Assembly: GCF_016583625.1 (NCBI RefSeq)
Contig: NZ_NRRN01000001.1
Location: forward strand, 1-64,000
Reading direction: 5' to 3'
Length of the DNA stretch: 64,000 bases
DNA from: Halorhodospira abdelmalekii
Lineage (GTDB): Bacteria > Pseudomonadota > Gammaproteobacteria > Nitrococcales > Halorhodospiraceae
The position numbers and the translations under genes were made by a program. Every line of letters begins with the position of its first letter. Positions within the stretch are counted from its first letter, which is position 1. This document shows, in pieces, positions 58,015 through 64,000 of the stretch. Under the pieces are notes generated by a model. That model saw only the letters and a list, made by a program, of their open reading frames with translations, searched no databases and was not told the origin of the DNA.

Positions 58015-59031
58015 TCAGCCGCGCGCGTCCTCTGCCTCATCCAGGGCGACGATCACACCGCGCTGCTCATCCTCGTGGATATCGACACGATAGAGCGCTG
58101 GGATCGACTCCTGCCCCCGCTTCAGTAGCCACTGCCCGAGCTCGGCAAGATCCCCGCGCTGCAGTCCTGCAATCTCATCCAATCGCCGGTGATCAAGCGC
58201 TTCACGCAGGGGCGCAAAGGCAGCCTTGACCTCCCCGTAATCAACGGTCCAGCCCAGATCGGGGTCGAGTGGTGCACGCAGATAGAGTCGCAGTCGGTAG
58301 CCGTGGCCGTGCACCTCACGGGCAGCACCCGCCGGCGTTGCCGCCTCAAATCGTTGTGCCTTCCAGATCGTATGGGTCGTGCCGTCGAAGGCGCAGCCGG
58401 AGTGTTCGCTCTCTTGGACCTGGATCCGCCAAAGGCCGGGAGAGTGCCGACGCAGTCGCAGCCAGATCCACTCGGCTAGGCGCTCGCTGGTCGGATTGAC
58501 GAGGATGTCGTTGAGACAACCGCGATGAAGCTGCGCTTGAATGGGAGCCCAGAGTCTTGCCAAATCCTCGGCCTGTTCATCCCCGCCCGCCTCAAGTACG
58601 ACGCGATAGCTGTGACCGTGCATGCGACCACAGGGGTGGTCAGCTGGGACATTCGGTAGCCTATGGGCGGCCTCGAAACGGAAGTGGTGCCATCTCCAGT
58701 GAGGCGTAGCGTTGCTGTGGCTGCGCACAGCGCCGCGCTCTGGGGCACTGCGCAGCTCGACCCGTGCTGGCTGAGTGCCGAGTTGCTGTAAGCGTGCCAT
58801 AAGGTGTGTGGCGAGGGTAGCGTCGTCGATGGCCTCACACTGTTCGTTGAGCAGACTGTAATCGAGCGGGGCGATGACCTCGCGGCATCGCTGCAGCCAC
58901 ATCTCTGGATCGGTCGGAGGCGACAGCGGATCGCTGCGCACGTTCAGGCGAAACGAGTGGCCGTGCCACCCGCGCTCATCACGTCGGGCGGCTTCAAAAG
59001 GCAGGCTAGCGGTGTACTGTAGTCTCGTCAT
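58015..59031 (-). CDS. QueD-like protein with three tandem 6-pyruvoyl-tetrahydropterin synthase domains
   Basis: 338 residues; E. coli QueD has 121. Three copies of the fold follow each other. Domain 1 (1-105) has FEAAR then HGH at 23-25. Domain 2 (about 115-220) has FEAAHRL, catalytic Cys134, HGH 138-140 and Glu207. Domain 3 (about 225-335) has FEAAT, HGH 241-243, the Asp-His pair in ALDHRRLDEI (280-281) and Glu320. Only domain 2 keeps the third zinc His and the Cys; only domain 3 keeps the Asp-His. Followed by queE, so it likely makes 6-carboxy-tetrahydropterin. Confidence 0.85.
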   Translation of the reverse strand: MTRLQYTASLPFEAARRDERGWHGHSFRLNVRSDPLSPPTDPEMWLQRCREVIAPLDYSLLNEQCEAIDDATLATHLMARLQQLGTQPARVELRSAPERGAVRSHSNATPHWRWHHFRFEAAHRLPNVPADHPCGRMHGHSYRVVLEAGGDEQAEDLARLWAPIQAQLHRGCLNDILVNPTSERLAEWIWLRLRRHSPGLWRIQVQESEHSGCAFDGTTHTIWKAQRFEAATPAGAAREVHGHGYRLRLYLRAPLDPDLGWTVDYGEVKAAFAPLREALDHRRLDEIAGLQRGDLAELGQWLLKRGQESIPALYRVDIHEDEQRGVIVALDEAEDARG

Positions 59032-59040
59032 CGATCACTT

Positions 59041-60369
59041 TTAGTTTTGACTCGGGTCTTGCTCGGCTTGTGGGATGTCGATCCAGAAGACCGAGCCAAC
59101 CCCCTCTTCACTAGAGAAGCTGATCTGCCCCCCCATCTGCTCGACCAACCGGCGTGCCGCCACCAACCCGATGCCGGTGCCCTCAATGCCCGAGGTCTCC
59201 CGCCCGAGGCGACTGAAGGGGTGGAACAGTTCGCGTTGACGGGGCACTGGAATACCGATGCCGGAGTCACTGACCGAGACGCGCACCCAGACCCCGCCGA
59301 TTGAGCGCGCCTCAAGCTGTACCCAGCCGCCGCGGCGATTGTACTTGACTGCGTTGGTGATCAAGTTCAGTACCGCCTGCAGGATACGCGAGCGATCTGC
59401 ACAAACGGTGAGCTGAACGGCAGCGCTCTCATCGCTCTCAAGCGTCACCGTCACACCGTGTGCCGCGGCTAGACCGCGCACGAGCTCGGCGCCCTCCTCA
59501 AGCAGCGGCACAATCGAAAAACGCTGTTCGGTCAGTTCGATGCGGCCCGACTCAATCCGTGCCAAGCCGAGCAGCTCATCGATCAATTCGAGCAGGTTGC
59601 GCCCCCCTTTGAGGATCTGCTCGACGTATTGTACCTGTGTGGTCGATGCCCCTGCCGCGACCTCCTGTTCGAGCACTTGTGCAAAGCCCAATACAGCGTT
59701 CAAAGGGGTACGCAGCTCGTGGCTGATTCCGGCCAAAAACTCCGATTTGGCGCGATTGGCCCGTGCAGCCTCCTCCTTCGCTTGTTTGAGCTCGGCATTG
59801 AGGCGGGCCAACTCAAGGGTGGCGCGTTGTGAGCGTTCACGCTCTTGACGCAGCAGCAACCTGATGCGGTGCTGCTCAAGCTCGTCAACGACGATGGCGG
59901 CGAGCTGCTGCAGCGTATCGAGTGTACCACTGGTGGGTATTCGTGGGGCGCGATCAGCGATACAGAGTGTACCGAGACAGTGACCAGCCGGGGTCAGCAG
60001 CGGCGCACCAGCGTAGAATCGCAAGTGTGGAGTCTGGGTGACGAGCGGGCTGTCGGCAAAGCGCGGATCGGCGCTGGCATCGCTGATGACCAAAGGTTCA
60101 GCGCTACCGACGACGTGGGCACAGAACGAGATCTCGCGCGGGGTCTCGTGCAGCTCTAGGCCGCAAGTCGACTTAAACCATTGGCGATGGCGATCGACCA
60201 AGGCGACGTAGGCGATCGGCACACCGAGCAGCTGACAACAAAGACGGGTGATCCGATCGAAGGCCTCCTCGGGTTCGGTATCGAGGACGTGGTAGGCGTA
60301 CAGGGCCGCAAGGCGCTCTTCTTCGTCGTGCGGGATGGGGGGGGAGTGTGTGTGTACGTGGTGGGTCAT
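59041..60369 (-). CDS. Soluble GAF-domain sensor histidine kinase
   Basis: 442 residues with no transmembrane segment. A GAF domain (about 35-165, FCAHVVGSAEPLVISDASADPRF is shortened to VISDASADPRF) is followed by a coiled coil. HisKA has the phospho-accepting His217 in GISHELRTPLNAVLGF; the ATPase has NLITNAVKYN, DSGIGIP and GTGIGLVAARRL. No response regulator lies nearby. It overlaps glk by 4 bp, tying its translation to the trehalose/glucose operon. The signal is unknown. Confidence 0.92.
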   Translation of the reverse strand: MTHHVHTHSPPIPHDEEERLAALYAYHVLDTEPEEAFDRITRLCCQLLGVPIAYVALVDRHRQWFKSTCGLELHETPREISFCAHVVGSAEPLVISDASADPRFADSPLVTQTPHLRFYAGAPLLTPAGHCLGTLCIADRAPRIPTSGTLDTLQQLAAIVVDELEQHRIRLLLRQERERSQRATLELARLNAELKQAKEEAARANRAKSEFLAGISHELRTPLNAVLGFAQVLEQEVAAGASTTQVQYVEQILKGGRNLLELIDELLGLARIESGRIELTEQRFSIVPLLEEGAELVRGLAAAHGVTVTLESDESAAVQLTVCADRSRILQAVLNLITNAVKYNRRGGWVQLEARSIGGVWVRVSVSDSGIGIPVPRQRELFHPFSRLGRETSGIEGTGIGLVAARRLVEQMGGQISFSSEEGVGSVFWIDIPQAEQDPSQN

Positions 60370-61418
60370 CTTCGCTCGCTGCCCTGGTCAGGCGGTGTGG
60401 AGGGGGCATGACGGGCGTTGGGGGGAGGCGCCGAATCGGGTTGTGAGGAAGCAGTCGTTTGCAGTGTATCCCTACGATCATCGAGCCAGGCTCGTAGACC
60501 GAGGAGGGCAGCGCCGGCCGGATCGTCGATCAGATGGATAGGGATCGGGTCGAGGTAGGCGCGGAATCGGCCCTTGCTGATGAACCGTTCACGACATCGC
60601 GAGCAGGCGACAGCGGCAGCGCCTAGTTGCGCTAGGATCCCCCCCGCGAAGTAGAGACCGCCGGTTGCGCCGAGGGTCAACGCCAGGTTGCCAGCCGTGG
60701 TGCCCAAAAAGCGCATGAAGAGATCGAGCGTCTGCCGAGCGGGTGGCTCTTCACGTTGGGCGGCTGCAGTAATGGCCTCGGGCGGTAGTGTGACGCCGTG
60801 GAGCTGCCGGTGCAGACGGGCAAGACCGCTGCCGCAGAGGAGATCTTCGGCGGAGACGTGCCCCTGCTCGGCACGTAGGGCAGCCAGCAACGCGGTCTCC
60901 TCGTCGTCGGCAGCAGCAAGGGTGACGTGGCCGCCCTCGCCGCTGATCACCCCCCAGCCCCATGGGGTCGGCAGCGCCCCGGCAACGCCGAGACCGGTAC
61001 CGGGACCGAGAACAGCCAGCGCGCCTGCCGAATCGCTCTGGCCCTGAAAGATCGGGGTCGTTGCCGTCGCTGGTAATTCTGGCAGGGCGCGCGCCAGCGC
61101 TTGATAGTCATTGACCAGCACCGCACGGTGTGCGCCGGTGGCTTGAGCCAGCGTCGAGGCGCTGAGCTCCCAGTCGATATTCGTCAGTTGAACGTGTTGA
61201 TCGCGAATAGGACCGGCTACGGCAGCAGCGACGATCAAGCGCTTACCGCTCACGACGGCGGTGGCATCCGCCTCCGCTAAACGCGCCGCTAGCGCGGCGG
61301 TCGGCGAGGTCAGTTCTGCGTTGCGGTAGCGGCGCACGCCGTAGGGCGGCTGACCCGGGGTGGCGAGCGCGACCCGCGTGTGGGTGCCACCAATATCGGC
61401 TAACAGGTAGCCACTCAC
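60366..61418 (-). CDS. glk: Glucokinase
   Basis: 350 residues (321 in E. coli). LLADIGGTHTRVALA is the phosphate motif; VLVNDYQALARALP, GPGTGLGVAGALP and SGEGGHVTLA are the bacterial glucokinase blocks, with GGLYFAGGILAQL near the end. It phosphorylates glucose with ATP. A Pro/Ser-rich tail of about 35 residues follows the catalytic part. Overlaps both neighbours by 4 bp. Glucose could come from the GH15 enzyme. Confidence 0.95.
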   Translation of the reverse strand: MSGYLLADIGGTHTRVALATPGQPPYGVRRYRNAELTSPTAALAARLAEADATAVVSGKRLIVAAAVAGPIRDQHVQLTNIDWELSASTLAQATGAHRAVLVNDYQALARALPELPATATTPIFQGQSDSAGALAVLGPGTGLGVAGALPTPWGWGVISGEGGHVTLAAADDEETALLAALRAEQGHVSAEDLLCGSGLARLHRQLHGVTLPPEAITAAAQREEPPARQTLDLFMRFLGTTAGNLALTLGATGGLYFAGGILAQLGAAAVACSRCRERFISKGRFRAYLDPIPIHLIDDPAGAALLGLRAWLDDRRDTLQTTASSQPDSAPPPNARHAPSTPPDQGSERR

Positions 61419-62788
61419 AGGGCCCCCGCGACGCGAGCTCGGTGCGCATCGTGAAGCGCATCCACAAAATCGGTCCGCCAGCGATGGATGTCGTTGCGCC
61501 GTAAGCTCGCCATCATGGCTTGCCAGCGTTCGTGACGCTCGGCTAGCGGCATGGTCAGTGCGCGGTGCAGACCGTCGACCACATCGTCGACGTTATACGG
61601 GTTGACCAGCAGCGCGCTGTCGAGCTCCTGGGCGGCACCGGCGTGGAGTGAGAGCACCAGGGCTCCCGGATTCTCCGGGTTTTGCGCGGCGACGAACTCC
61701 TTGGCAACCAGGTTCATGCCGTCGCGCATCGGCGTGACCAAGCCGACGTGTGAACGGGCTAGGAAGCCCAAGACGTTGGTCCGGTGGAAGCCGCGGTTGA
61801 GATAGCGCAGCGGCACCCAGTCGTACTCGGCAAACCGTCCATTGATATGGCCGGCCATGTACTCAAGGTGCTGCCGGATCTCCTCATATTCGGGGACATC
61901 ACCACGGGAGACCGGAGCGATCTGGAGAAAGACGATATCGGAGCGGTGCTCAGAGTGCTGCTCAAGCAGGCTCTCGTAGGCCTCGAAACGGTTGCGCAGC
62001 CCCTTGCTGTAGTCGAGCCGATCGACGCCGATAATCAGGCGGCGATCACGTAGGCTCTGCTCGAGTCGCCGGCCCTGCTGAGAGTTAAAGCCGCGCCGCG
62101 CCGCATTCGCGACCTGATCGACATCGATACCGATAGGGAAGACCTCGGCACGCGGCAAGGGAGTGGGCTGTGGGTCGAGATGGCGCAGACAGTCGAGAAA
62201 GTTGTCCCGATCAATGGTCGTCTGGAAGCCGATCAAGTCGTATCGGCACAGGGCGCGCAGGAAACGGGAGTGATCGGGTAGGGCACGGATGATATCCCAC
62301 GGTGGGAAGGGCGTATGCAGGAAAAACCCGATCGGGGCGGTGACGCCTTGCTCACGCAGCAGTTCGCCGCAAGGGATGAAGTGGTAGTCGTGAACCCAGA
62401 TGATCTCGTCACCGTCGAGCAGCGATGGCAGGTGCTCGGCAAAGAGTCGATTGACCTCCCAGTATCCCTCCAGAAGGGGGTTGCGGCAGTGTACGAACGA
62501 CATCCGATAGTGAAACAGCGGCCACAGTACCCGGTTGGCAAAGCCGAGGTAGTAGCGATCGTACTCTGTTCGACTCAGTCGCAGGGTGGCGTAGCGAACG
62601 CTGTTGTGGGTTTGCACGCGCGGCGCGCGCGGACCCGTGATGCGCTCATCGACACCGCCGTCCCAGCCGTACCAGATGCCGCCAGATTCCTCCAAGGCGG
62701 CCCGCAGCCCGACCGCAAGCCCACCTTGGGCGGCCTGCAATTGGCTCGGCAGCGCCACGCGGTTGGAGATCGTAACCAGCCTGCTCAC
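61415..62788 (-). CDS. otsA: Trehalose-6-phosphate synthase (UDP/GDP-glucose type)
   Basis: 457 residues (474 in E. coli). GT20 signatures: [61 protein letters not shown], and near the end [16 protein letters not shown]. It forms trehalose-6-phosphate, an osmolyte precursor. The phosphatase otsB is not in this window. Overlaps GH15 and glk by 4 bp each. Confidence 0.97.
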   Translation of the reverse strand: MSRLVTISNRVALPSQLQAAQGGLAVGLRAALEESGGIWYGWDGGVDERITGPRAPRVQTHNSVRYATLRLSRTEYDRYYLGFANRVLWPLFHYRMSFVHCRNPLLEGYWEVNRLFAEHLPSLLDGDEIIWVHDYHFIPCGELLREQGVTAPIGFFLHTPFPPWDIIRALPDHSRFLRALCRYDLIGFQTTIDRDNFLDCLRHLDPQPTPLPRAEVFPIGIDVDQVANAARRGFNSQQGRRLEQSLRDRRLIIGVDRLDYSKGLRNRFEAYESLLEQHSEHRSDIVFLQIAPVSRGDVPEYEEIRQHLEYMAGHINGRFAEYDWVPLRYLNRGFHRTNVLGFLARSHVGLVTPMRDGMNLVAKEFVAAQNPENPGALVLSLHAGAAQELDSALLVNPYNVDDVVDGLHRALTMPLAERHERWQAMMASLRRNDIHRWRTDFVDALHDAHRARVAGAL

Positions 62789-64000
62789 AGTCCGCCCTCC
62801 CAGCTACGGCTCAAGCGCATCGCCGAATTGATCAGTCCGACCATACTGTAGGTTTGAGGGAAATTCCCCCACAGCTCACCAGTATGGGGATCGATGTCCT
62901 CAGAGAGCAAGCCGACGTGGTTGCGGCACTCGAGGAGTCGCTCGAAGAGCCGCCGTGCCTCATCCTCGCGGCCAACCGCGGCTAGGGCGTCGATGTACCA
63001 GAAGGTGCAGGTGAGAAAGGCCGTATGCGGTTTGCCAAAATCGTCTTCGTGGACGTAACGAAAGAGGAAGTCGCCCTGACGCAGCTCTTGTTCGACAGCG
63101 CGTACCGTGCTCGCCAAGCGCGGATCGTCGGGACGCAAAAACCCCCACTCGTAGAGCAACATAAGACTGGCATCGACGGATTCACCGCGGAAGCTTGCAA
63201 CGTAAGTTTGGCGCTCCTCGTTCCAAGCCTCGCGCTTGATGACGGCGGCCATTTCATGGGCGCGTTGCCGCCAATACTCGGCCCGTTCAGCGAAGCCGAG
63301 TTTGCTGGCAATGGCGGCCAAGACCCGTGCTGCCGCCCAGCAGATCGCCGCTGAGAAGGTGTGGACCTTGGCAAAGCCACGAAACTCCCAAGGACCGGCA
63401 TCGGGTTCGCGGTAGATGGCAACGGCCCGTTCGCCGAGCTCTTCGAGGCGTCGGAAGACCGATTCATCGCCGCGCCGGCGCAGGCGCTCATCGAAGAAGA
63501 GATGAGCGGTGGCAAGGATCGCCGAGCCGTAGACATCGTTTTGTTGCTGTTCGTAGGCCTGATTACCGATCCGCACTGGACCCATTTGGCGGTACCCGGG
63601 AAGCCCGGCAGCGATGGTCTCATGGAGGTCGGCGCGGCCATTGATGCGGTAGACTGGACGCAGTCCGCTCTCGCCGTTGGTGGCGATCAGGTTGATGATG
63701 TAACGGACGTAGTTCTCCATCGTGCGCGTCGCCCCGAGACGGTTCAACGCGTTGATCACGAAGTAGGCGTCGCGCAGCCAGCAGTAGCGGTAGTCCCAGT
63801 TGCGGCCGCTATCTGGGGCCTCGGGAATGGAGGTCGTCGCAGCAGCGATGACCGCACCGGTGTCTTCGTAGGTGTTGAGCTTCAGGGTGATGGCGGCCCG
63901 AATGACCGCCTCCTGCCATTCGAACGGGATTGCGAGACTGCGCACCCACTCCTGCCAGTAGGTGCAAGTGTGTTCGTAAAACTGCGCGCCGGTTTCAGCC
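62785..64000 (-). CDS. Glycoside hydrolase family 15 protein (glucoamylase/trehalase-like), partial at the right edge
   Basis: The C-terminal 404 or so residues are present; the frame stays open to the window edge (AETGAQFYEHTCTYWQEW before the internal GTG at 63945). GH15 features are GRNWDYRYCWLRDAYFVINAL, NDVYGSAILAT, and near the end GNFPQTYSMVGLINSAMRLS. Such enzymes release glucose from alpha-glucans or, in some bacteria, hydrolyse trehalose. Fixed linkage with otsA makes trehalose or glucan turnover likely (inference). Confidence 0.92.
   Translation of the reverse strand, partial: AETGAQFYEHTCTYWQEWVRSLAIPFEWQEAVIRAAITLKLNTYEDTGAVIAAATTSIPEAPDSGRNWDYRYCWLRDAYFVINALNRLGATRTMENYVRYIINLIATNGESGLRPVYRINGRADLHETIAAGLPGYRQMGPVRIGNQAYEQQQNDVYGSAILATAHLFFDERLRRRGDESVFRRLEELGERAVAIYREPDAGPWEFRGFAKVHTFSAAICWAAARVLAAIASKLGFAERAEYWRQRAHEMAAVIKREAWNEERQTYVASFRGESVDASLMLLYEWGFLRPDDPRLASTVRAVEQELRQGDFLFRYVHEDDFGKPHTAFLTCTFWYIDALAAVGREDEARRLFERLLECRNHVGLLSEDIDPHTGELWGNFPQTYSMVGLINSAMRLSRSWEGGL

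Overview
This window is a GC-rich (roughly 60% by eye) bacterial chromosome segment spanning a replication origin. Gene content and order fit a gammaproteobacterium: parBA-rsmG-mnmG-mnmE-yidC-yidD-rnpA-rpmH faces away from dnaA-dnaN-recF-gyrB, followed by envC-ctpA-yibQ, secB-gpsA, glyQS, ubiE-ubiB, hslVU, lptM-lysA-dapF-DUF484-xerC, and a 6S RNA between a zapA cluster and the 5-formyl-THF cyclo-ligase gene. Many proteins are rich in Asp/Glu, and there are trehalose, glycine-cleavage, adenosine-salvage and PHA (phasin) genes. A halophilic or halotolerant member of the Ectothiorhodospiraceae (Halorhodospira-like) is my best inference, but no rRNA or photosynthesis gene here confirms it. I see no transposase, prophage, CRISPR array, tRNA or rRNA. 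This is core chromosome, not an island.

Layout. 1-7.6 kb, minus strand: chromosome partitioning (ParB start, ParA), tRNA modification (MnmG, MnmE), RsmG, and the YidC/YidD/RnpA/L34 block. Four perfect parS sites lie between mnmE and mnmG. 7.6-18.4 kb, plus strand: the dnaA region, an oriC candidate between dnaA and dnaN, gyrase B, an EnvC-CtpA-YibQ envelope operon and a DJ-1 family protein. 18.4-22.6 kb, minus: ntrC, ntrB, glnA. 22.7-30.8 kb, plus: a PP-loop thiolase-like protein, a rhodanese-like protein lacking the active-site Cys, SecB, GpsA, GmhB, PlsC, a TusA-like protein and GlyQS. 30.8-39.4 kb, minus: UbiB, UbiE, HslUV, then the LptM-LysA-DapF-DUF484-XerC operon. 39.6-41.6 kb, plus: transaldolase and ApaH. 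41.6-42.9 kb: an AT-rich, DnaA-box-bearing intergenic region that mirrors the oriC design, then ygfA and 6S RNA. 42.9-54.7 kb, plus: cell-division accessory genes (ZapB-like, ZapA), YgfB, PepP, a Fur-boxed iron ABC transporter lacking its ATPase, the glycine cleavage system with a two-subunit P-protein, an adenosine kinase, and AmpD. 54.8-64 kb: a YdjM-like membrane protein, CspA, phasin, a carboxylesterase, then a minus-strand run GH15-otsA-glk-histidine kinase-(triplicated QueD)-queE.

How the genes work together. The left third is replication initiation and segregation. The middle couples nitrogen assimilation, lipid/LPS precursors, quinone synthesis, proteolysis and DAP/lysine supply. The right third concerns one-carbon and glycine metabolism, possibly linked through adenosine kinase to methylation-based osmolyte synthesis, and trehalose/glucose metabolism in a translationally coupled operon that also carries a soluble histidine kinase. 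The items most worth a second look are the oriC-like mirror element at 41.7-41.9 kb, the three-domain QueD whose catalytic residues look distributed between domains, the parS cluster with a 30-bp palindrome, and the structured gcvPA-gcvPB spacer.
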